Source: Kocuria sp. | GTDB taxonomy: Bacteria; Actinomycetota; Actinomycetes; Actinomycetales; Micrococcaceae | Reading direction: 5' to 3' | Assembly: GCA_030524035.1 (NCBI GenBank) | Contig: JAUNHG010000002.1 | Span: 186,001 to 250,000, forward strand | DNA: 64,000 nucleotides | Part shown: in pieces, positions 7,960-17,300 of the stretch | Numbering within the stretch: position 1 is the stretch's first letter | Layout: each line of letters opens with the position of its first letter | Program-made: the position numbers and the translations under genes | The notes under the pieces: model-generated | Databases searched by the model: none | Told to the model about the DNA's origin: nothing | What the model saw: the letters and a program-made list of their open reading frames with translations, nothing else

Positions 7960-9162
7960 ATGCTGAAAATTCTGGTGATCGGCGCGGGATTCGCCGGTGT
8001 GTGGAGCGCGGCTTCAGCTACGCGTGTCATCGAAGAAGCTGGTCAGGGTAAGCAAGTGCAGGTCACTGTGGTGGCCCCGCATGACGACATCGTGATCCGG
8101 CCGCGGCTTTACGAGGATAACCCGGAAAAAATGCGAGTTGCCCTGGATCGTGTGTTGGGGCCCATCGGAGTGCGTCGTATCGCTGCCACGGTGACGTCCA
8201 TCGACACCGACGCGCACACCGTGACTGCGATTGATCGTACTGGCGCAGAGCAACAACTCTCTTACGATCGGCTGGTGCTGGCCGCCGGCAGTTCGTTGGT
8301 TGCTCCGAATATTGCCGGTGCTGAGTACTTATTTGACGTGGATACTATGCCCGCTGCGGCCCGGTTGCACGCACATATTGGTACCTTGACGCGCTTGAAC
8401 GAGCATCCAGGGCAATTCACCGCCGTTGTAGTGGGCGCCGGTTTCACGGGCCTGGAGGTGGCGACCGAGCTACCTTCACGCCTTACTGCCGTTGCTGGCG
8501 AGCGCGCCGTCCGGGTGGTGCTGGTAGACCGCGGCCAGCAGGTGGCGGCACATCTGGGTGATGGTCCGCGGCCGCAGATTGTTGCGGCACTGGAGCGGCA
8601 CGGCGTGGAGGTTCGCCAGGGTGTTTCGGTTGCCGCTCTTGATGACAGAGGCGTCACGCTCACTGACGGATCTATCATTCCCAGTGCAACCGTGATCTGG
8701 ACTGCGGGAATGCGTGCTAGTGCGCTGACTGAGATGGTCCCTGGGCGACGTGACTCCTTGGGTCGCTTGAAAGTGGATGAGTTCCTCCGCGTTGTAGGTG
8801 TCGCGGACGTGTACGCCACAGGCGACTGCGCGGAGGCGTCGGTGGATTCCGAACACACAGTGATGCAGGCCTGTCAGCACGCCGTCCCCTTGGGTAAACA
8901 CGGTGGGCATAACGTGGCTGCGGACCTCTTGGGGCTGGAGTCAGTGACGTTCGCGCCGGAGGATTACGTGACTTGTCTGGATCTGGGCCCTGGCGATGCC
9001 GTGTTCACCACGGGGTGGGAACGCACGGTGAAGCTGATAGGCGAAGAAGCCAAATCACTGAAAACGCAGATCAACACCGAGTGGATCTATCCACCCGTCG
9101 ATGATCCTGAGACCATTCTAGGCCTGGCTGACCATCGGATCACGTGGCCGATCGAGCAGTAG
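7960..9162 (+). CDS. NADH dehydrogenase-like FAD oxidoreductase (type II NDH family)
   Basis: A 400-residue two-dinucleotide-fold flavoprotein. The N-terminal FAD site is VIGAGFAGVWSA, the NAD(P)H site is VVVGAGFTGLEVA near residue 155, and the second FAD contact is DVYATGDCAEA near residue 285. This is the architecture of type II NADH:quinone dehydrogenases and related carotenoid/NAD(P)-FAD oxidoreductases. No clear C-terminal membrane anchor is seen, so the electron acceptor is open. ATG 7960 has GGAGG 5 nt upstream and is preferred over GTG 7948. The stop is TAG; the same frame stays open for 56 further codons, ending in a helix-rich segment (see 9163-9333). Confidence 0.85.
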   Translation: MLKILVIGAGFAGVWSAASATRVIEEAGQGKQVQVTVVAPHDDIVIRPRLYEDNPEKMRVALDRVLGPIGVRRIAATVTSIDTDAHTVTAIDRTGAEQQLSYDRLVLAAGSSLVAPNIAGAEYLFDVDTMPAAARLHAHIGTLTRLNEHPGQFTAVVVGAGFTGLEVATELPSRLTAVAGERAVRVVLVDRGQQVAAHLGDGPRPQIVAALERHGVEVRQGVSVAALDDRGVTLTDGSIIPSATVIWTAGMRASALTEMVPGRRDSLGRLKVDEFLRVVGVADVYATGDCAEASVDSEHTVMQACQHAVPLGKHGGHNVAADLLGLESVTFAPEDYVTCLDLGPGDAVFTTGWERTVKLIGEEAKSLKTQINTEWIYPPVDDPETILGLADHRITWPIEQ

Positions 9163-9333
9163 GAGTGGTTTCTGTCGGATTCTGATGGGGATGGGGAAAA
9201 AGAAAGCATCAGTAGTGCTCTAGGTAATAAGGCAGAGGATGCTGCTAATAGTTTACGTGATGCCGCCAAGGAAGCGGGTAAAGTGGCAGATGACGCGAAA
9301 AATAAAATCGCAGGAATGCTGGGATTAAAATGA
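9163..9333 (+). other. Small ORF in frame after the preceding TAG, coupled to next gene
   Basis: Directly after the TAG of the flavoprotein the same frame runs 56 codons to a TGA that overlaps the next ATG (ATGA at 9330). The translation, with SDSDGDGEKES then KAEDAANSLRDAAKEAG and NKIAGMLGLK, reads like a real acidic linker plus amphipathic Lys/Ala-rich helices. There is no ATG, GTG or TTG start in frame; only CTG 9172 would serve. It could be a small protein started at CTG, the C-terminal extension of the flavoprotein reached by stop readthrough, or a decayed gene. The composition and the 4-nt overlap argue that it is or recently was translated. Confidence 0.4.
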
Positions 9334-10259
9334 CGATATATGACCCGGCTGCGCCTTACGCGATTCCATTGTTTGCTTTTTTTGCCGGGGTGGGTTACTT
9401 CATTTTCCTCCCTGCCTGGATAGGGGCAGATAAAGAATGGATCTTACACCGAGGGTGGGGGTACCCACCCCTCTTGGGGTTATCGATCGCCGCATTCTTC
9501 CAAGGGGGTATTTTTGCGTCGATTATGACAATGTTCGATCCCCCTGAGGAGGGTGTGTCCACTTTCATTGGGGCGGTTAGTTTGTTTTTGGCGGCGTTTA
9601 ATTGGTTGGTGGTGTTGCCGGTGGCGTTGTGGGGCCGGTATTTCCCGTTGCCGCGGTTTTTATTGCCGGGGTGGATTAAAGAGTTTTTAGCTACGGGGGA
9701 GTTGGACCTTAGCGATGAGTGGGGCGAGGTGATAGACGAGGATGAGGATTTAACGGGGGAGTTGCCGTTTAAGTCGAGGGTTCAGGTGGTTCGGTGGTTG
9801 GTTAGTGGTGTGGTGTGTGTGGGGTTGGGTGTGGTGAGTGTGTTGTTGTTTTGGAGTCTTGCGGTGACTGGGTCGGCGTCGGGGATTTCTCGGGTGTGGT
9901 GGCCGGCGTTTCCGGTGATGGGTGTGTTTTTGGTGGTGTTGGGTGTGTATTTCTTGTGGGGTGGGGTGCGTCCTGAGCATGTGGTGTTGGATGAGCGGGG
10001 GTTGCGGACTCGGTCGTGGGAGTTGGTGTGGGGTGAGGTAGTGGGTGTGCGTGAGTTACCGTCAAAGATTGTGGTGGAGGTCACGCAAGGGGCTGCTGAT
10101 CGTGTGCGGAAAGCGAATCGGTGGCATTCGGGACGCCCTGGTGGTGTGGGTGGTTTGTTGGCGGTGGGGAATACGGTGGGTTTGCAGTCGTCGTTACTGG
10201 ATCATGATGTGACGTATTTGATCATCAAACAAAAACTCAACGGTACTAATCGTTCATGA
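9330..10259 (+). CDS. Membrane protein of unknown function
   Basis: A 309-residue protein with hydrophobic helices near residues 10-30, 45-70, 80-110, 155-180 and 190-215, an acidic cytosolic stretch between (ELDLSDEWGEVIDEDEDLTGE) and a soluble C-terminal part of about 90 residues that may form a small beta domain (VVLDERGLRTRSWELVWGEVVGV). I do not recognise the family. Its start overlaps the stop of the small upstream ORF, so the two are coupled. From about 9560 on, the coding strand is extremely rich in G and T, with runs of GTG and TTG codons, which creates long antisense open frames that are not genes. It converges on entA and overlaps its end by 6 nt. Confidence 0.75.
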   Translation: MTIYDPAAPYAIPLFAFFAGVGYFIFLPAWIGADKEWILHRGWGYPPLLGLSIAAFFQGGIFASIMTMFDPPEEGVSTFIGAVSLFLAAFNWLVVLPVALWGRYFPLPRFLLPGWIKEFLATGELDLSDEWGEVIDEDEDLTGELPFKSRVQVVRWLVSGVVCVGLGVVSVLLFWSLAVTGSASGISRVWWPAFPVMGVFLVVLGVYFLWGGVRPEHVVLDERGLRTRSWELVWGEVVGVRELPSKIVVEVTQGAADRVRKANRWHSGRPGGVGGLLAVGNTVGLQSSLLDHDVTYLIIKQKLNGTNRS

Positions 10260-11018
10260 TTGACTGGACCCGCCGTCAATAACAATATCTCCTAATGTCA
10301 TGTGAGAAGCGTCGTCACTGAGTAAAAAGCTAATCAAAGGTGCAATGTCGCCCGGTTGGCCAATGCGCCCCAAAGGAATTCCGGGCTGATACGTCGCGAG
10401 ATTGCCTTCCACTGTCTGTTCACTACGGTCCTGCCCATCCCACATGTCCTGAACCATGCGTGTGTTGGTGGTGCCCGGGGAAACCACCATGCAGCGGATT
10501 CCGTGACCTGCCACCTCAAGCCCTAAGCTGCGGGTGAACTGCGATGCAGCAGCTTTTGTGGCGGAATAGGCGGCAAGATGTGCCCGTGGACGCCGGGCGG
10601 AATTAGAGCCAATTGTTAACAGACAGCGTCGATTGCCAATACCACGTGGATCCTGAGCCACCATCACCCTGGCTGCTGCTGTCAAAACATGAATAGTCCC
10701 CAGCAGATTCACGTGCACGACATGTTCCACGGCGGTGCTTTCGGTAGTCAGTGCGGGTCCGTTCACCAAAACGCCGGCGGCGTGCACCACGGAATGTAGG
10801 GCATATTTTTGCCCAATGTTTTGCAAGAACAATTCGCACGCAGCAGCATCCGTCACGTCAAGCTTATCCGTGCCCGTACCGTGATCCGCCGTGAGATCCG
10901 TCCGCACCACCGTGAACCGTCGTTTACCGGAAGGCGTCGTTAATCCTGACAGGTGATCAGCAATAGTTCGTCCAATGCCGCCGTGCGCCCCGGTGACCAG
11001 AACTGCTGGTGTGCTCAC
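10254..11018 (-). CDS. entA: 2,3-dihydro-2,3-dihydroxybenzoate dehydrogenase (EntA)
   Basis: A 254-residue short-chain dehydrogenase that would oxidise 2,3-dihydro-DHB to 2,3-dihydroxybenzoate with NAD+, the last step of the catechol branch. It shows the cofactor loop GAHGGIGR, the NxAG-like HAAGVLV, the catalytic Ser in TIGSNSARRPR and YSATK, and the late GRIGQPGDIA segment. The start is GTG at 11018, overlapping the TGA of the aryl carrier protein gene (GTGA), which couples the two. A longer frame to 11066 would overlap the carrier gene and is rejected. Role is assigned mainly from context, as the fold alone is generic. Confidence 0.9.
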   Translation of the reverse strand: MSTPAVLVTGAHGGIGRTIADHLSGLTTPSGKRRFTVVRTDLTADHGTGTDKLDVTDAAACELFLQNIGQKYALHSVVHAAGVLVNGPALTTESTAVEHVVHVNLLGTIHVLTAAARVMVAQDPRGIGNRRCLLTIGSNSARRPRAHLAAYSATKAAASQFTRSLGLEVAGHGIRCMVVSPGTTNTRMVQDMWDGQDRSEQTVEGNLATYQPGIPLGRIGQPGDIAPLISFLLSDDASHMTLGDIVIDGGSSQS

Positions 11019-11263
11019 TGGCCATCCGTTGTGGCATGAGGGGAATCGCCCAGCAGTTTCGCCCACGACGCTAGTTTGGGTTCGGCGGCCAGATCCGCAT
11101 AATCGACGGGGTATCCCGCAGCCAGCACCTGCTCTACCAGGCTCATGATGCGTACAGAATCAACACCCATATCGCTCAAATCAGCCTGATCATCTACTTC
11201 ATCAGGCGTACCCCCCACCATAGTGGCCACTTCTTTGCGTAGTTGCGCGATGATTTCAGCCAT
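11015..11263 (-). CDS. Stand-alone aryl carrier protein for DHB
   Basis: An 82-residue carrier protein with the phosphopantetheine site DMGVDSVRIMSLVEQV (Ser at about residue 36). The GVDSVRIM form is typical of aryl carrier domains such as the one at the C-terminus of EntB. The EntB-like protein in this cluster ends before that domain, so this small protein should carry DHB from EntE to the first condensation domain of the NRPS. It is the first gene of an operon with entA, divergent from the NRPS gene, with an iron box between. It needs activation by the phosphopantetheinyl transferase at 39798. Confidence 0.92.
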   Translation of the reverse strand: MAEIIAQLRKEVATMVGGTPDEVDDQADLSDMGVDSVRIMSLVEQVLAAGYPVDYADLAAEPKLASWAKLLGDSPHATTDGQ

Positions 11264-11330
11264 CTAAGTCCCCGATTTCCGCAGGATACTCCTGCTCAGT
11301 CTGGTCATTCACTCGACTTCTCAAACTAAC

Positions 11331-11349
11331 ATAGGTTAGCCTAACCTAA
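11331..11349. promoter_or_regulatory. DtxR/IdeR-type iron box, carrier protein-entA / NRPS
   Basis: ATAGGTTAGCCTAACCTAA is a near-perfect 19-bp match to the DtxR/IdeR operator consensus (TTAGGTTAGSCTAACCTAA), differing at one base. It is in the divergent region and ends 38 nt before the NRPS start, so Fe2+-bound repressor would block both directions. Confidence 0.92.
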
Positions 11350-11387
11350 TAGAGTTGTATTGCTTGTGACGTGGGGGAAAGGGAAGT

Positions 11388-14300
11388 ATGCAGGACGCAG
11401 TGCCTGGTCCAGACCAGCGGGATGCCTCGGAATGGTTCCCACTGTCCGGGGCCCAACAGGGGATCTGGAACGCACAGCGTTTGGAGCAGGCCTCTCCCTT
11501 CTACGTAGTCGGTGAAGTAGTGGAAATCGGCCCAGGGTGCATTGACATCCAGGCACTGGCAACAGCCGTTCAGACAGTCGTGGAAGAAACTGAAACACTG
11601 CGTCTGCGATTCCGTGAAAGCGATTCAGGCCCCCAACAGAAGGTAGACGACGGCCCTATTCCGTTACCCGAAATTCGTGATTTACGTACCGCCGTTGCCC
11701 CTTGGGTGTTGGCTCAGGCGATCGTGGATGCTGAGCGCACCACTATGGCAGAACACTGTGCGGGGATGACTAGCCGGTCCCTGTGTAGGTACGTGATCCT
11801 GCAACTGGATGGCAACACAGTCTGGCTGATCCAGCTTTACCACCACTTGGTCATCGACGGTTATTCGGCAGCCCGCCTGACACGCCGCATTGCCACTGTC
11901 TACCGCGCAATCGTGGCCGGGGCGGAAGTGCCTAGGCCCGGGCATTACCCGATTCGTGAACTGGTGGACCAGGACCGTGACTACCGTACCGGTGCGCAGC
12001 ACGCAGTAGACCGCGACTACTGGGTAGAGGCTTTTACACCCCTGCCCATCATGAATGCCCGGGATGCTTCGCCCAAAAACCCTGGAGCGCGGACAGTTTT
12101 TGTGTCAACAGAGCTCAGCGCAGATGAGGTGGAACGGCTGAAAACTGTGGCTGCAGAAGCCGGAGTGAGCTGGGTGGACGTTCTGCTGGCTGGGTACGCC
12201 GCGTTCATTCATCGGCTGCTGGGAGATCGTGATGTTGTGATCGCCTTCCCCATGATGGTCCGGCAAACCGCAGCATCGCTCAAAACCCCAGGGATGGCGG
12301 TAAACGTCCTACCCCTGCGTGTGACAGTAGATCCCACCCATACCGTGAAACATCTTGCGCGTCAGGTGGCGGAGGTGATGGCCCAGATGCGTCGTCATCA
12401 AATGTACCGGGGTGAAGAGCTCCCGGGGGCTTTGGCCACTCCGGGAGCTCGTTCATTACTGCACGGTGTGGGCGCCAACGTGAAGGTTTTCAACCCCATG
12501 CTGGATTTTGCGGGCGTGCCGGGGGTGCTACGCAACGTAGCTGGTGGTCCTCCAGAAGACCTGGGCTTGACCGTCACACCCCTGCCCCAAACACCGGGAA
12601 GTTCCCCGGGCCGTATACAGCTGAGTTTTGAGACGGATCCCGCCCGTGTATCCCGCCCCCGTGCTAGGAAACGCATGGAGAGCTTCACCCACTTATTGCG
12701 TGGACTGCTGGAGCCTTCTGAACCGTTAGTGGGCAGCGTCAGCACCCACGAGGCGCGGGATATTGAAACCATGCAGCTACTGCGTTCAGCGGACACACAA
12801 ATATGCCCCCAGGTTCCTCAGCTGGAAGAACTGATCCGCTCCATCCCGCAATTTTCTGGTGACCTTCCCGTTCTGGTGGACGCACACGACCGGCTGACAG
12901 GCGCTGACGTTCTGGATCGAGCCCAACACCTCGCTGCCGTTTTGCAAGACAACGGCGTGGGGCCGGAAGACGTTGTATTACTTGACCTTCCGCGCGGACA
13001 CCGCATTGTGATAGGGATCCTGGCAACTCTGCTGGCGGGGGCGGCTTTTCAGGTGCTGGATCGCGCCCACCCCGTGCAGCGGCGTCGGGATACGGCGAAC
13101 GATGGTGCGGCCCGTGTGGTGCTCACAGACGCTGACGGCGACTCCCTGACCCGTCCGGAAGCCACCCATGTGCGCTGGGAGGACATCGACTGGCACCAGC
13201 GTCGCTGCCCTGTGTCGCAGAACACCAACGACGCCGCACTCGCGTACATCCTGCACACCTCAGGAACTACCGGGCGGCCCAAGGGGGTGCAGATCACCCG
13301 GGGAGCATTGCGTCACCTGATCGGACACCACCTGCATCACCTGTTCCCGTCTGCCCAGACAGCAGCCAGTCGAGACCGGGTGAAAGTAGCGCACACCGCG
13401 TCCTTCTCGTTTGATGCTTCCCTGGACCAGCTCTCGTGGATTTTTGGTGGGCACAGTGTTTATATCTACGACGCCGCAGTCACCGGCGATGCCTTGGCGT
13501 TTCTGGAGGCGCTTTCCGCTGATGACATAGACGTCTTAGACACTACGCCGTCCCTTGCATCCGTGCTGGTGGAGTTCGGCCTTCTGACATCGGACAACGC
13601 CCCGAGCACGCTAATTTTTGGTGGTGAGGCACTGCCCGGGAATCTATGGCGTTCCTTGGTGGCGTCCGGCGTGAAAGCTTGGAATCTGTACGGCCCCACG
13701 GAAGCGACCGTGGACGCAATAGCGGCACCTGTGACTGGTCATACCCCGACCATCGGACGTCCCTTGGCAGGAACTCAGGCGGTGGTCCTGGATGCGGACC
13801 TGTACCCGGTGCCCGATGGTGAAGTAGGTGAACTGTACCTGGGTGGCCCCCAGGTGGCGCGGGGGTACCTGGGGCGGCCTGCCGAAACCGCAGTACGTTT
13901 TGTGGCTGACCCCTACAATCCAGGGCGCCGGCTTTACCGCACCGGGGATGTAGTTCGATGGGAACCCGGGGTGGGGTACATCCACCTGGGACGTGCCGAT
14001 GATCAGGTGGAAATTCGCGGTCAACGGGTGGAACTAGCGGAGGTAGAAGCCGCGCTGAACGATTTACCGGGGGTGTCCACCGCCGTAGTGGGAACCGTAG
14101 GGGAGGTAGGGGAAGCCGCCCTGATAGCTCACGTTTTACCAGCCCACGGCGCCACGATGACTCCGCATCATGTGCGTGATGCGTTAGGTGAACGCGTGCC
14201 GCCGTACTTGATTCCCGCCCACGTGATGGTTCTCGATAGCCTTCCCACCACGGTGGGCGGCAAGGTGGATCGGGCTGCGTTGCCCATGCCCCACGACGAG

Positions 14301-17300
14301 CCCCACCAGGGTGAACGCACGCAAGCGGCAGCCACCCCTGCAGAGGAAGTTTTAACAGATGTGGTGGCGCAGGTTTTGGCCCGTTCCGGCAGAAGTGCTC
14401 CCGCAAGTATCAGCATGGACCAGGACTTCATCACACAGGGCGGCGACAGCATTGCAGCTCTGACCGTGATGGGGCAAGCCAAGCAACGCGGCATGGTGAT
14501 TGCTGCCCAGGATTTGCTCAGCTCAACACCATTGGCGGCTGTGGCAGCACGAGCCACCATAGTGGAGAAACCTCAAACGTTCGCCCCCGGAACTCTTAAA
14601 CTCACTCAGGAGGGGGATCACCAGGAAAAACACGTCGAGATGCCCGCTGCTGATGAGCTTGAGGGTTCCTTGACAGACCTTCCGGTGGGGTCAATGCCGT
14701 TATCACCGGTGATGCACACGCAGTTGCGCGCAGCACCAACTCATGATGCGTTGCGCGGGCACGCTCAATGGGTGGTCGTGGACACCGGAGCCTGCCTGGT
14801 GATTGATGCTTTGGAAGAGGCAATTCAAAGCCTGTTGGATCGCCACGACGCCTTCCGGGCAGTGCTGTACCGCAGCCTTACCCCTCACTTACTGATTCGG
14901 CGTGCTGGAGCTGTGGAGGCCGCAGATGTCCTGACAACGCTCCCGGCGGATCAACACCCAGATGCCGAAGACACTGTGGCACAGCAGCTGGTCGAGGGAC
15001 TCGACCCCGAAACCGGTGACATGATCCGGGTGGCAGTGCTCCCGGGGAGCCGGGGCGACAAACTCCTGATCCTGATCCACCACATGGCTGTTGACGCGGT
15101 GTCCTGGCAAATCATTCTGCGTGACCTCCAACAGTTCTACGACGTCTCAGCACACGGAACATGTTTGTCCGTGGAATCCGTGGGGACTTCATGGCGTCAC
15201 GCGTCACGCAGTGCCCAGGCACGGGTCAACAGCGGGCAACTGCGCGAACGACTTGACCAATGGCAGCGCATACTGGGGGCTGGGCCAGACATCGCCTTGG
15301 GGCGTCGTCGCCTGGATCCAGGGCAGGACACCGTGATAACGGCGCGTCGACGTGTGTCAAGGGTAGATCCCAAACTTAGCCGGGCGATCACCCAAGAGCT
15401 AACCGCCGCTTACCGTATGCGGCCTGATGAGGTCTTACTGGCGGGCCTGAGTCTGTCCTTGGCCATGTTTGACCATGAACAGCAACGCTCCGCTGCTGCC
15501 TTACGGCCCGTGACATTAGAAAGCCATGGGCGTGACGTGTTAGAAGATGCGGATCTTTCCGAAACGGTGGGGTGGTTCACCACAGAATTCCCGGTTCATG
15601 TGAGTTCCCCCGTGGTGGGAACGGCCCAAGGACCGGACCGGGTGATGGATCACGCCACGGTTCGTTCAATAACGGGCGGTGGGGAGGCCGCTCGTGCTTT
15701 GCTGCTAGCGGCCAAAGAATCCTGCCGGGCTATCACAGATACCTCCTCCTACGGGTACCTGCGCCATCTGGACTCCGAAGGCAAACAGAAGCTAGGGCAC
15801 CTGCCCGAACCCGAGGTTGTGCTCAACGTAGTGCAGGGCTTCACCGCAGCAGAGACTGCTTGGAAGCTGGAGGGTGACCGTGCTTTTCGTGTCATCGAAT
15901 CCCCCCAACGCCACCTCACGGAGCCATTGACAGTCAACGTGTTCCTTCCGGCAGATGCGGATTCAGAACTGGTAGTGGAATGGACCTGCGCGGGGAAAAT
16001 CTTCTCTGAGGACGACCTAGACCGGTTGCATGAACATTTTCACCGTGCGCTCTGCGCCCTGGGGACACATGCGGCCACAAGTGCTACGGCGGGGTGGGCC
16101 AGCCCATCTGATGTTTCGTTACTGAACGCGGATCAACAAGGCCTGGACGAACTCCAGGGGCGGCACGGGGCTGTTCAGGACGTCCTGCCGTTATCCCCGC
16201 TGCAAGAAGGCCTTCTTTTCCACGCTCTATCTGATGGCAGTGACGACTCCTACGTTTTGGCGGCTGCCTTGGAGATCGAGGGGCATACAGACCCCGGACG
16301 GTTACGCGAAGCATTCACTGCCATGTTGTCACGCCATCCTGTGCTCAAAGCAGCCTTTGACATCACCGCCTTCCCGCAGCCCATTCATGTTGTGCCGCAC
16401 GAAGTGGAGGTACCCTGGCAGTTCGTGGATCTGTCAGCGATCCCAGAAGAGGCCGCACAACACGCGGTGGATAGCGTTTTGACGGAAACTGCCCACCGTG
16501 CCGTGGATGTGACCAGCTCACCATTGCTGAAAGCCACACACCTGAAACTTGCTGAAGACCGTTCGGTTCTTGTGTTGGGTGCCCACCACTTGGTAACCGA
16601 TGGATGGTCCACCCCCGTGATGGTGCGGGACATGATGGCTTTCTACCGTGGGGAACAAACCGATCTTCCCGCTGCTGCACCCTTTGCAACATATCTGCGG
16701 CGGTTGAGTTTGACCACGGCCGATGCTGCCTTGGCTGCGTGGAGCACACATCTGGCCGGGCTGACAGAACCTACGTTGCTGCAGAACATAGCTGACGTTG
16801 AATCTGTGGCTGATCATGCAGCGGGAGGCCCTGACACCATACGGAAAGTTTTAGATCTTGCCCCCGGTGCTGTGGAACAACTTGATCAGCTTGCCCGCGA
16901 TCATGCCTTAACCGCTAACACCCTGTTGCAGGGTGCTTGGGGCAGTGTGGTGGCGCGTGCACTGGGGCGTGAGGACGTCGTTTTTGGGGTCACCGTATCC
17001 GGGCGGCCCACCGATATTCCGGGGATCGCCGACACCGTGGGGCTGTTTGCCAACACCCTGCCAGCCAGGTTCACGATCAACCCTGATGAACCCTTACTGG
17101 AAGCGTTCACTCGGCTGCAAGGCGATCAGGCCAGAATGGGTGAGCACGATGCGGTGTCCCTGGCCATGATTGACCAGCAAGTGGGGCTGGGCCCCCTGTT
17201 CGATTCGTTGGTGGTGTACCAAAACGCCCCCAGCGTCGTAACGGATACCGGAATCCCCAGGGTGGCGTGTGTGCGCAGTGCGGGAGGCACCCATTACCCC

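Noticed and set aside
9750-10084. Three overlapping minus-strand frames rich in His, Pro and Thr
   Set aside because: They arise from the G/T-rich codon use of the membrane protein on the plus strand; no start signals or recognisable motifs.
13543-14406. 287-codon open frame antisense to the first A domain of the NRPS
   Set aside because: Pro/Arg/Gly-rich low-complexity translation typical of the antisense of GC-rich coding DNA; the plus strand has continuous NRPS motifs.
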